From Torreya grandis (taxonomy: Eukaryota > Streptophyta > Pinopsida > Cupressales > Taxaceae), in contig JARHVA010000316.1 of assembly GCA_037957365.1 (NCBI GenBank), positions 248,001-312,000 of the forward strand: a DNA stretch of 64,000 nt. Reading direction: 5' to 3'. Under the pieces are notes generated by a model. The model was given only the letters and a program-made list of their open reading frames with translations. It was not told where the DNA came from and searched no databases. Positions 22,158-33,620 of the stretch are shown here, piece by piece (positions within the stretch are counted from its first letter, which is position 1; every line of letters starts with the position of its first letter). Both the position numbers and the translations under genes were made by a program.

Positions 22158-23631
22158 CAAGTTTATAAAAGAGTTAAAAACAATAATGGAGTTATATAAT
22201 AGTCTAAATATATATCTAAGTATATGTGTTCCTCCTCTAAATATTATTCATCTCCCAAATGGTGTAGGGGTTTCAAACTTGGCTTGACACCTTGTACTTG
22301 CTCTTCAAAACTACTCCTTTAGGCATGTAAAGAGTGACAAATGGTATTATTAATCATTAGCATACCATGAAATAATTTTAGACATCCTATTTGACACATA
22401 TCCTACATTTTTAAACTACCTTACTCTAACATTTTAGGAGCAATCATCACACAACTCCTTAGCTATCTTGAAACCCCTTGGTCTAATATGCCTATCCTTG
22501 CTTGAGAGCTTTAAAAATTGACTTCATCTTCACCAAGGAAATATTTATCCATGATAATAATATTCATACCTTATCATACCTTAATCAACTCATTTGGTTC
22601 TATTAAACAACCCCCAAGACTTCATCTTACATCTTAAGCTCTCATTAGTCTTCAAATCTTTGTAGCCTTGAAAACATCCAAACCTCATTATGTATAAGAA
22701 TTTACAAATGATATTTGGAAAATAAGGGTATTTTTGAGTACCCAATATCCATTTAAATCTCCATTCCAAGTATAATGACCTGAAACCTTTTTGAGGTGTC
22801 TATTTTCTATTATTTTTTTAACCCAAATATGCCTCAATTAGGCCTCTAAGCTTATAAAGTTGAGTTTTTGCTCTAGACCTCTCCCACACATAAAAAACCA
22901 CCAAAAAGTGTGTGATTAAATTTTATCAGCCTATAACCATCATTCATACCAATTTTAGGTCTTGAGAACTTGTTTAGGTATGATAACCATGAAAAGGTCC
23001 AAGAAACTAACCCTTTCTCAAGCCTTTTTCATATTATCCTTTAAAACTAGACATGTAAGATCACTTCCAAGGTGGCATGTAGATATTTTTGTGTTTAATG
23101 AGATATAATACAACCCAAATCATTATTATAAATAATTTTCAAGTGTTCAATTTTTAAAAACCATGCATTTCACCTTAAAACTATGTAAAACATAACATTA
23201 AATGCATTATATATAGTTGTAAGTACAAGAAAAGTACATGGTGAGGACCTTAAAGGAGTATAGAATGTTATTTTAAAGGTTTTAGGAAAAAACAAAATCA
23301 TTTTAGGCACTTTGGAGGTTAATCTTTCACATTGGTTCCTTATTAAGGTTTTAAGAGGGTTTAAAACAATTTAAGTTCTTAACGATTGTTCATAAACCCT
23401 AGGGCCTCAAATCCTGAATCAATACCATGAATCTAATGTAAACTAGCCTCCTCAAATTTTCCAAGGAGAGTGGGATCCCATGAAATTTTTATGTATAGAT
23501 CTAATATTGAGAAGGTGTTCTTAAAGTCTAAATTATGCCATTGGAGAATGGTCTGCATTCTTAACCTTTGTTCATAAAGGTTAGGGACCTAAATCAACAA
23601 CCAATGCTAGAAGTTGGAAGTTGTTGGGATT

Positions 23632-24058
23632 AGTTTTCACATTGTGTAAGGTTGAGTATATATAGGTTGATATTTAACAAGAGTTAAATATAATTATTTA
23701 GTTTATTAATCTGAATATTGTTATATAATAATATTACAATATAGCTTAGAATATATATTGTTGAGATATATTATTTATATTAGTATATCAATATATTGTT
23801 TATATTGTTATATCAATATATTGTATTTAGTGGTTTGAATAATCATAGGATTTTAGGTGAGAGAAATTAGTTGAGAGATAATAAGAATCATATTCCTATA
23901 AATTTGCATTGTATCCCTAAATGAATAATAATTTATAATAGAAGATAGCAAAATATTGTGTGTGTATGTTGAAATAATTCTTTGTGTTTGGCTCAATTTC
24001 ATAGTGCATGAGTTAACTATTTGCATATATCTCTTTGAATTTAAAACAATGGTATTAG
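23632..24058 (+). repeat. 5' LTR of L1
   Basis: 427 bp, TGTTGG to AAAACA. It contains an AT-rich block with several copies of a palindromic TATATCAATATATTG-like motif (about 23755-23825) that is partly missing from the right LTR. Confidence 0.88.
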
Positions 24059-24059
24059 A

Positions 24060-24071
24060 GTAGGAATATCA
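24060..24071 (+). other. Primer-binding site of L1
   Basis: TGGTATTAGAGT, one base after the 5' LTR. It matches the tRNA-Met site TGGTATCAGAGC apart from C-to-T at position 7 and a final change. Confidence 0.8.
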
Positions 24072-25730
24072 AGGGGCATATTTAATTGAATATTAAAAAC
24101 AAATTAAGGGGTTGTGTTGTATCATGTTTTGCCCCAAGTAATGGGAGAGAATTTTTGTGAAGATTTTGTAGGTTTAGTTTTATTTTTTACTTAGATTGTT
24201 AAGGCAGGTAGAAGGCATCCATATCATGATTAGATTGGTCATAATACTCATTTAACATACAATTTTGATAGTTTTATTCAATGGCAACAACAATAAATCT
24301 TATATTTTTTTTTGTTACTATCATTACAGCTCATGCTCCTCATTTCATGCAACAAGCTTGACTTTTATGGAGAGAGTTTCTATCATATCAAGAAGGATAA
24401 TTGAATTATTTAAAAAAGTAATATGCTTGATTTGTTGTACAAGATCCTCCTAAACTCGACTTCTACAATCATATTTAAGCATTTATAGTCCACTCATCAT
24501 ACCCTTCACATGTATAATTATGTGTTTGATTTGGCATAGGTTACACTTGTTCATGTATTACTTGGAATCTACATTCATCCCTCCATGGCTTCCTCCCATG
24601 AGATCAATCAATATCAAGCTACATTGCATTCCATGTCATCTAAGGATTGTTGGTGCAATACAACTTAGCTAGTGGGTGAAGTTGATAAATGACTTCATAA
24701 TCTTCAAATCAGAGAGTCTCAAGTTTTTAGCAGTCTAGTAGATTGTTAAATACGTTTAGTATTTAATGTTTAGAATATTTATTAGTGTTTCAATTTAAAT
24801 GTGTCAGATCAATTTTAAGTTGTATCATTAATTCTTAAGGTTGAAAGTTTATTCTAAGTTTTTTTAATGTATAGTTTTATTTTTATACCTACTTGTGTGT
24901 GGGATTTAAGTTGGTTAGTAAAGATTTTAGTGAAGTGTAAATTCATTCAAGGTATAAAAACTCTAAATTTATCAAAAGTATCAAGTTTTAAAATTAAAGT
25001 ATTTTTTTATGTCAGATGTCAATATATTAAAAGTGTCAACAATAGAGTCATTTGGTCCATGTCAAATGGTTCTTAGTCTATTGTATGTCAATATTAAAAG
25101 TCAAAATGTCAAAAATAAAAATATTGGGTCAAATGTAAATAAATATATTTTTGGGTGTACCCGACATCTGATAAGCATGTCAGTATTATGGAGGGGAACC
25201 CATTTTAGTCAAAATGACATATAATAGAGCTAAATTGACATGTCGACTAAGTGAGCAACAACATACTAGAGGCTAGAGGATACACAAAAGATGGAGGTAT
25301 TTTAGTGACCTCTCATCATCACCAATGATGGGGCTATAGCAATGATGTGATGATATTTTGTGTGGTGTGTTATTTTCAATTATGTGGATTTTAACTTTTC
25401 AGTGTAGTGTGGTAGTTACATTATTTTTCAACATGTGTGAAAAATAAGAATAGTTATACTTGTTCACTTGTGAATGATATTCCCATGTAACCCCTTTTGT
25501 ATATTTACATTTTATAATGTTGATCTAAAAAGAATTTTAGTAATCATGATGAAAGGTTAGTGGTAAACCTATGAAAACCATGTTGTAAGGTTAGTGGTAA
25601 ACCTGATAAAACCATTTTTAATAGTTATTGGTGAACCTGGAAAACCAATTGTATATGAGTGTGAAGGAAGAGATGTGTGATGGCATATGTATGTAGAGAA
25701 GATCATGAGCACACAAAGGTTGCACGCTAC
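24072..25730 (+). other. Non-coding interior of L1
   Basis: No gag or pol motif in any frame. The small open frames at 24265-24453, 24867-25076 and 25009-25224 overlap each other and lack family features. A 34-bp tandem repeat lies near the right end. Confidence 0.55.
25553..25648. repeat. 34-bp tandem repeat, three copies
   Basis: Units start near 25553, 25587 and 25621, each with AAGGTTAGTGGTAAACCT followed by GAAAACCAT or a variant. The GGTTAGTGGTAAACC core is partly palindromic, and the third copy is more diverged. Confidence 0.8.
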
Positions 25731-27173
25731 TGTAGACACCGAAATCGTGTCCACTCCCTAGGTCGACTCCCCCTTGGTCCCCTTTGATCCCTTTCCACTT
25801 CCATCCCTAACCTATCTTATGTCTTATTAATTTGAAATACTTATCTATTTTATATTAATATTTCTCCCCTCTCTCTCCTTCCCTCTCTCTCTCCCCATGC
25901 CACCTCACCACCCTAGGATGCCCTTCTTTGGATTCCCTTCATCCCCCCATGACCCATTTATGGCCTATTCCTCATTCTCCCATGCTTATTTAGACCCTCT
26001 CGACCATTTTCCCATGGCCCTTTAACCCGGCAGCGTGCAAGAATGGGCTGAAGGCTAAAATTAGCCTCTGTCCCCATTCTGCAACCGCTGACATCAGTCA
26101 TTATTTGATCGACATCGGCAGTTATGCCGGTGTCGATAGCCTTCAAGACTGCATTCCACCTCTAAGACGCGGATCCACTTTTTTGACCTTCAATCACCCA
26201 ACCTTTGATCATCAGCTCCTTCAATATTCAGTCTTTGACCATCCGCCACTCTGCTAATCAATTTGCCAATCTCTAAACCAGACCTCTCACTCTCCCTCAC
26301 ACAGCAAGCTTTTACACCAGCAACAGGTCCTCCATACAGGCTACATCAACAATAGGGACAGGTATCAGCAGCACTCCTTCTGCAGGCCATAGGTATGTAT
26401 ATTTTCTATGTTTTCATTATGTTTTCAGTTATTGCTTTCTAGTAATATCACCCCCAGACTAGAGTTTCAACCAAGCCAGACCCGAATCCTTATTTCCCTA
26501 TCTCCTTATTGGCCTCCTCTACCCTTATGTCCATTTAACTCCCTCAAACTACCTCAGACCAGACCCTAAGACTACCTCAGACCATTCTCCAGACCATTTT
26601 GCACATCCATAGATCCTGTCCATAGACCACAAACCCATCCAGACCTCTTTTCAGGCTTGTCTACAGACCATAGACCCATCCACAGACTATTGCCCTGACT
26701 GACGCCAGCCACAGAGACCACTACCCTAACCGATGTTGGCAGACTAACCGACGTTGGTAGACCTTGAAAACCAATGCCGGTAGGACCACCGATGTCGGCG
26801 ACTGTGACCAGCCTGTCAGCAACATTCAGGTAAGCATTTGCTTCCATTTCCTTTTCAGTCTTTATCATTGTAGTCTTTTATCATTCTGCTATTTATCAGA
26901 CATCCTTTTATCAATCAGTGGGTTGACATCCCTCAAGCTTTTGCTTTTGAGATCAAGCTTTTGCTTGGCAGCCCACCATCTCCTCATCTAACGCCTTTTC
27001 ATGTTTTAGTCTCTTTCCTTTTCAGGTGTCATCCTCCACAACCAAAGAGGAGTTCTCACGACGTCTAGATTATGGTGTGCATGACTTCATCCAGGTACAT
27101 ACAATCCTTTGACCATTTCTTTTAGTTTCTTATTCTCTCTTTGAATGTGAAAGTGATATCTCGTAAAGAAACA
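25731..27173 (+). mobile_element. CpG-richer LTR of family T, probable solo LTR inside L1
   Basis: Starts TGTAGACACCGAAATCGTGTC and ends near AAAGAAACA. Five-base flanks GCTAC (25726-25730) and ACTAC (27174-27178) match at four of five positions, suggesting a target duplication. It is homologous on the opposite strand to 4129-5690. Base use differs from everything around it: more C, and many CpG sites (for example GGTCGAC, CCCGGCAGCG, ATCGACATCGGC). This suggests a young insertion not yet eroded by methylation-driven C-to-T change. It carries two clusters of a short GATGTCGGC/GATGTTGGC motif (about 26090-26145 and 26700-26810). Frames at 25958-26146 and 26572-26868 are probably chance in this GC-richer DNA. 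Confidence 0.7.
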
Positions 27174-27225
27174 ACTACAATAAAAAAATGAGATATATTA
27201 TACCATGTGAAAAATATGGGGGGGA

Positions 27226-27237
27226 GATGTTGGGATT
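27226..27237 (+). other. Polypurine tract of L1
   Basis: ATGGGGGGGAGA immediately upstream of the 3' LTR start, the expected plus-strand priming site. Confidence 0.85.
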
Positions 27238-27613
27238 AGTTTTCACATTATGTAAGTTTGAGTATTTATAGGTTGATATTTACTGAGAGGTAAATATAAT
27301 TAGTTAGTTTGTTAATCGGGATATTGTTATATAACAATATTATGATATAGGTTAGAATATATATTGTTTATATTGTTATAACAATATATCATATTTAGTG
27401 GTTTACATAATCATAAGATTTTAGGTGAGAGAAATTAGTGGAGAGATAATAGGAATCATATTCCTATATATTTATATTGTGTTCCTGAATGATTAATTAA
27501 TCAAAATAAAATATAGCAGATTATTATTGTGTTGAAATAATTCTCTATGTTTGGCTCAATGCCATAGTGCATGAGTTAATTATTTACATATATCTATTTT
27601 AATTCATAAAATA
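27238..27613 (+). repeat. 3' LTR of L1
   Basis: 376 bp, shorter than the 5' LTR mainly because it has fewer copies of the AT-rich palindromic block. It shares the start and the GTTGAAATAATTCT and TGGCTCAAT...CATAGTGCATGAG landmarks. It ends near CATAAAATA, with the usual terminal CA changed to TA. Confidence 0.85.
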
Positions 27614-29936
27614 ATTGTGGGGACCCCTTAACCATTCCTAAAATCCATTTTATCCCATGCACAAGGTAAAGGTCTCAATAAATAAAAGAAAGTTGGTATG
27701 AATTGTAGTCATGTACCTAGAGAGATTGAGGAGGTCTCACAAGTCAAAATTGTCACTTTTCTTGTCTTGTTTACTTATGGATTCCCTTCTATGGTCTGCA
27801 CCATCTTGATCAACTTCTCAATGTCTTCAAATTCTTATTCTACCCTCAATAACACAGTTTCACATGACTATACCTACATGTATGTGTATGTGTTCTTAGA
27901 ATCTACAGGCCTAAATAGTCTTACCAACATTTGCATCACTTTTTTTTATTCTAAAGATTATATGGAGGTTATACCAATATTATAATATCATTTTCATGAT
28001 TTACTTCCCCTTAGACCTCTATGTCTTTCAAAACATGTAGGTGTTTATCACTTTAGGCAAGAAGACTTGTAGGGTTACTTGACTGAGTGTATGTAGAATT
28101 CAAGTGAGTCTATCCTAGCCAATTTATTTGACCATTATTTTAGGTTTAATTTTGATCAAAAATGGCCTTTAAATTTGTCCATTATCTCACCTAAAAATCT
28201 AATTCCACTTTGTGTGTGGCATCCTCTTTTCAAGTTTGAAGATAACTTAAACTACTCAGACTAACCTATAGGTAGCCATTTGGGGCTTAGGTTGCATTTG
28301 GGGCCTAGAGTTTTAATAAAAATCACTGATCATATTAATGGTTTTCATCACAATGTTGGGTTCTCAATTATCCTTTTTTAAATCTCTTCCACTTTTTCAA
28401 TGACTTGCATCTTTAAAATAACCATACATGTGTCTTATGTTTGCTGAAGAGATGGTTGTAAATAGTGATTGGAGTTTTAAGATTTTAAACCTATCAATTT
28501 TTTGCTATACTATTGTGACCTTGAACACATTTAAACCTTCATTAGGGTTTATTCATAACCAATGTATCTTCATATAGTTATTTCACTTTCTTTCCTGACC
28601 ATGTATGCTTTATTTTCTCTTCCTATAGGTTTGCTTAGGTTTTACTTCTTCAATGTGCTTGATCACCATATGAAAGCACTTTGAGGTTTTATATCTAGTT
28701 AAATATATCTTATTTATTCTCTAGGTCTCATATGTACATTCTCAAACCTTTTCTATATTGACTCAAAACTTCAAACAATTTAAGTATGTCAGATAACTAC
28801 CTGTAGGTGTCAATTGGTTTGTCTTGACATTGGGTCTAAAGACACACTTATTCTAATGGTATTAAACCAATTAAAATGTTGAAATATTTAATTTTAATTA
28901 CCATTTATACTTTAAAAACCTCCTAACTTAATGCACATTTCAACAATCTCTCACAAAATGCAGACTACATGACTACAAACCTATAGGTCTGCATGTCTCA
29001 TGTTTTAGGGTTAGAAGCAAGTTTGATCTCTATTATGATTTTAGATCACTTATATATTAATTAATCACTTATCCTCATGATTTTATTTCCCTCATAAACT
29101 CCTAAACCATGCAAGATAGGACCTCTTTACTCCATTCCATAGGTAATGCCAAAACATAGTCTTTCAACATATAACATGAATACCATTGGAGGATTGATAA
29201 AAAATGACCAGTCAATGTAAAGAGGATTGTATTGAATTATAATATATTGTAAACACTTAACCATAACCTATATGAACTGTAAACCATAAAACTCTCTAAA
29301 ACTTCAAAGACAGACCTGTGACATGTCTTAGAGAGGTTCTTCTTAATACCATGGAAGCTCACATGTACCAACCAATTGGAAAAAAATATGTAATGAATAT
29401 TATTATCTATACGTACCCCTTAAAACATACACCATACTTCAACTAGCTTCAATCTACTTAAAAATGGTGAAAACATAAGCATGTGGGGTTGAATAGCTAT
29501 TTTTTACTAGCTAACTTATTTGTGACTATTCATACAACTCATCCTTTCAAATTATAAAATATTTTCATGGATATTAATCCCATGAGTGGTAAATCCTATG
29601 CCTAGGATCATTTGGCCCAACTCTCCCATACGTTCATGAAACAAGCATAAGTTTTTGCCTTCCGAAGCTTGTGAAGAGATGAACTGAACATCTAACTCTT
29701 TCTCTACAATTTTTGACCTTAAAATACCTATGTAAGTTAATTTCCAATGTGGAGAAGCTAAAATGACACTTACATACACATTTAACCTAAAGATGGATCA
29801 TTTTAACCATACAAGTGAGTTAAAACTACTCCTTTTTTCATGACTTTCCATCTTTAGGCATTCATCTACAAGTTTCTTTTGACCCTGATTATTATTTGAC
29901 CTTTTTTTGACATCATATATGTTATATTCTCTCTTT

Positions 29937-30824
29937 TAATGTTTATGTTGATTTAACTTTTGATTAACTAGCTTATAGGCCAAAAGCAACACAACAACAC
30001 CTATCTGCTTGTGACTAAGAAAAATGTAGATTATTTGGGGTTCAAATGTGTATGACCATCCAAATTCACTTTCAATTCAAGTAAAAATGGTGTTATTGGG
30101 GCTTGAGGGGTCACATTGGTGACCCATGTACACCAAACCACCCCTTTATGTCATTTTTACTTACAATAATGAGGATTATAAGACAAAACAAACTAAAAAA
30201 CACCATATCCATTTGTGACCAAGGAGAATGTAGATAATTTGGGGCATACTCATGCATGATCACCTAAATGCACTTGGAATTTAGGACAAATTGGTGTGAT
30301 TGGGGAAAATTAGTTCACATTAGTTACCAATTCATCCCCAACTATCAATTTCTACTTATTTTACTTATGATTAAGTCCTTTATAGACCATAAGTGACACA
30401 AAAACATTAAATCCACTAGAAACTAGGGAAAATATGAAAATATTTTGGCACATTTGTGAATAATCACACAATTTAAATTTAAATTTAGGCCAAAGTGGTG
30501 TGATTGGAGAAACTTAAGTCACATTGGTGTTCCATACACAACTAGACATGCTTTTATGTTGATTTTACCTATGATTAAGTCCCTTATATTCCAAACGTGA
30601 CATAATAATACACTTGTGACTGGGAAAAATACACATAATTTTGGACACATTTTTTCATGGTCACCCTAATTTAATTTTAATTTAGGCTAAAGTAGTTATA
30701 TTTGGGTAACATAAGTTGCATTAGTGACTTGCACACACCCAACCACCCTCTTATGTTGATTTTACTTATCATTAGGTCCCTTATAGGCAAAAACAAACAA
30801 AATAATACCATATCCAATCATGTT
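29937..30824 (+). repeat. ~200-bp tandem repeat array, plus orientation
   Basis: About four and a half units. The CTTATAGGCC-equivalent landmark recurs near 29970, 30172, 30383, 30585 and 30781. Each unit contains CACCCAACCACCCCTTTATG, a GATTTTACTTATGATTA stretch, CCATATCCA, CATGATCACC and TGGTGTGATTGGGG, with considerable divergence. The last unit stops in CCATATCCAATCATG, where the array reverses. Confidence 0.85.
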
Positions 30825-32322
30825 ACCTCAATCAAACCACCTTGACATATATTCCAAGTGAATTAGGGTGATTTCATATATATGTGCCAAAATTTGGTAT
30901 TTTCCTTTGTCTCAAGTGGATGTGGTATTTTTTTTAATTAATTTTGTCCTAAAATGGACTTAATCCAAGTAAAATTGGCACATGGGTGGTTGGTTGTGTT
31001 ATAATAACCAATGTGACTTAAATTTACCCAATCACACCACTTTTGCCTAAATTCTTAGTGAATTTAGGTGATTGAGTATGAATGTGCTATAAATTATCTA
31101 CATTTGGGGAAAAGTGAATATGGTGATGTTGTGTTGATTTTGGCCTATAATCCCCATAATCACAAGTAAAAATAACATAGAAGGTATATTGAGTGTGAGA
31201 GGGTCACCAATCTAACTTAATTTACCCCATTTATGCCATTTTATCCTAAATTAAATTATGGTTATCACATAAAAAAGTGTCCCTAATAATCCCCATTTTA
31301 CCTAGTCATACGTGGATATGGTGTTGTCATTTCTCTTTTGGCCTATAAGGGACCTAATAAAAAATGGGGTGGTTGGTTGTGTGAAAGTCACCAACTATGT
31401 TACCCCAACCACACAACTTTGTCTTGAATTTGAATTAAATTGGGGTGATCATGCACAAATGTGCCAAAAATTATATGCACTTTCCTTAGTCACATGAATA
31501 TGGTGTTGTTAAGTGACTTTTATCTTATAAGGGACCTAATCATAGGTAAAATCAGCATAAAGGAGTGGTTGGGTGTGTCTGGACTACCAATGTGACCTAC
31601 ATTGTCTTAACCACATAAATTTGGCCTCAATTTGAAGAGAATTAGGTTGATCACACATGAATGTTTCCTAATTTTTTTGCATTTTGCCTCATCACAAGTG
31701 GATACAATGATTTTGTTTTCATTTTGGCCTATAAACCCTCTAATCTTAAGTAAAAATGGCATAAAGTAGTGGCTTGGTGCTTATGTGTCATCAATGCCAC
31801 TTACATTTACATAATCACACCACTTTGTCTTCCATTTGAAGTGAATTGGGGTGATTTTACATACATGTGCCCTAAATTATCTACAATTTCCATAATCTCT
31901 AGTGGATATGGTATTTTGGTGTCACTTTTGGCCTATAAGGAAACTAAATGCAAGTCAAATCATCATAAATAGGTGGTGGGATGATCATGAACAAATGTGC
32001 CTATAATGTTTTGCATTTACCCTAGTCATAATTGGATATGGTGTTTTTGTGTCTCTTTTGGCCTATGAGGGACCTAATCATAAGTAAAATCTAAAGAAAG
32101 AGGTGGTTGGGTGTGTGCAGGTCACCAATGTATCATATGTTACCCCATTCACATAAATTAACATGATCAAAAGGTGAATTGGGGTGAAAACATAAAAATT
32201 CCCATACAATTGTTCCCATTTACCCTAGGTAAAATTATTATGTTTTTTCATGTTATTTTTGGCCTATAAAGGACTTATTCATAAGTAAAATCAGCATAAA
32301 GGGGTGGTTGGGTGTGTATTGG
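30825..32322 (-). repeat. ~200-bp tandem repeat array, inverted orientation
   Basis: About seven units in reverse orientation. On the plus strand the landmark TTGGCCTATAAGGGACCTAA recurs near 31145, 31340, 31530, 31730, 31930, 32060 and 32262. One interval is only about 130 bp, so one unit is truncated. Short open frames at 31312-31497 and 31769-31972 fall within units and are not conserved as frames. Confidence 0.85.
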
Positions 32323-33620
32323 TTTGTAAATTTTAATTTTGATAAACCAATATCTCCTTGAAATATTAGAAAGTAATTTGGAAGGACCTAAAACCTAAAA
32401 AAAAACTATATGTTTTCCTAAAATAGACATCATTTTCAAAATTTATGCCTTGAAAGCCTTAGGTTCAATACTAAAATCCTAAAAATGACTAAGTGTTACT
32501 AGATTAGATTTTGAAAATTGTCTTCTAAATCGTAACTCATGGAGCTCTGAGACCAGTTCTATAAGATGTAGAGTGACCTTAATTTCTTATATTTATTAAA
32601 ATAAAATTAACTAATAACCCATGCTTAAAATTTATTTTAGTAAACACACCCCCTACCTTTCGATTCTTTAACTTTCTTGCTATAAAAAACTTACGAATTA
32701 CATAATAGTTAGAATGTGTCCACACTATAGCACGTATAAATTTTAGTGTGTACACATTATAGCATGTATGTTTTTTAGGACAAAAAATCCAAGCTTAAGA
32801 CTTGGATCTACATACAACCAATTCCATGTTTTTTCCTAAAAATTAAAAAAAAAAATCAAATTTGGGCATGATAACCACTAGGAATTTTATTGAGATATTT
32901 CATTAAACTATGAGTAAAATGTTGAAACACTCTCATCTTTAAAAATATATTTTTTTTTAATTTTTTTTACTACTTTAAGGTTGAAAAATATATTTATGTC
33001 TAATTATGTCTTAATATGACATTGTATGCCACAACTATATGTGTATATATTTGTTTGTGCATGTTTCATTTCATTTACCCAAGTGTAAAAAAAATTATAT
33101 GGTTGTAAACTAGGAATAATTATTTACACATTAAAAAAAAATTATGAGGTAGTTGGAGGGAGTGCACAGTTGCCTGTCTATTTTTTTTTAATCATTTTTA
33201 GGTTGTATTTATTTGTAAAATTATTAAAAAATAAATATTCATTAAAACATTACAAAAAAGATAATTTACAAACTATATTATCTTATCTAATTTTATACCA
33301 AAAGGTTTTAAAATGTACTAAACGACACTCAAAAAATGAAGTGGTGCACAACCAACTATATGTTATGTTTTTTTGAAAAATAAGATGCCCTCTTCAAATT
33401 TCAAATGTTTGACCCACTTGACTATTTAAAAAATAATAATAGTTTATAAACATGACTTGAAATGTTGAAATTCATGTTCGTATGTCATCTTCACATTTTG
33501 AGTGTTTCCATCTCAAATAATCTATACAAATTGAGATTTCTCATTTTTCAAAAAAAAGGTCTACTTAAGACCCCCTTTTGGCTCCCCAACCTATGTACTT
33601 ACCCATGACCATGACACAAT
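32323..33620 (+). repeat. Dispersed repeat R, copy A (inverted relative to 51800-53370)
   Basis: Begins exactly where the inverted ~200-bp array ends (GTGTGTATTGGTTTGTAAAT). The reverse complement of 53371 and below reads GCATTGGTTTATAAACTTTA at the same junction. Landmarks shared with the inverted copy: ATTGGTCTCA-type phrase, TTTATTTTAGTAAA, CAAATTTCAAATGTTT, and CTCAAATAATCTATAC...GAGATTTCTCATTTTT. No coding capacity is evident. It could be the internal or LTR sequence of an unrecognised element. Confidence 0.75.

Larger units (their letters stand above)
23632..27613 (+). mobile_element. Non-coding copia-type LTR element L1, nested in G1 5' LTR
   Basis: Flanked by similar LTRs at 23632-24058 and 27238-27613, both starting TGTTGGGATTAGTTTTCAC. 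A primer site (TGGTATTAGAG, a one-base variant of the tRNA-Met site) follows the left LTR. A strong purine tract (ATGGGGGGGAGA) precedes the right LTR. Excluding the nested family-T LTR, only about 1.7 kb of internal sequence remains, and none of it matches gag or pol. It is therefore a LARD/TRIM-like passenger or a deletion derivative. Target duplication is unclear (GAAGT on the left, ATTGT on the right). Confidence 0.88.
21425..29936 (-). repeat. 5' LTR-like repeat of G1 (copy B), split by a 4-kb insertion
   Basis: Colinear with 6619-11362 but interrupted at 23632-27613. The split is precise: copy A reads GAAGTTTGTGGACCC at about 9055, while copy B has GAAGTTGGAAGT before the insertion and TGTGGGGACCC after it. 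Removing the insertion leaves about 4.5 kb. No conserved reading frame is present. Confidence 0.7.

Noticed and set aside
24265..25224. Small frames in L1 interior as a remnant gag
   Set aside because: No gag motif such as a zinc knuckle or UBN2 block. The frames are short and overlap one another.
25958..26868. Open frames in the CpG-richer block (25958-26146, 26572-26868, 26764-26991) as possible host exons or a CpG-island gene
   Set aside because: The block aligns with another LTR at 4129-5690, has LTR-like TGTAGACACC start and near target duplication, and the frames are not shared by the other copy.
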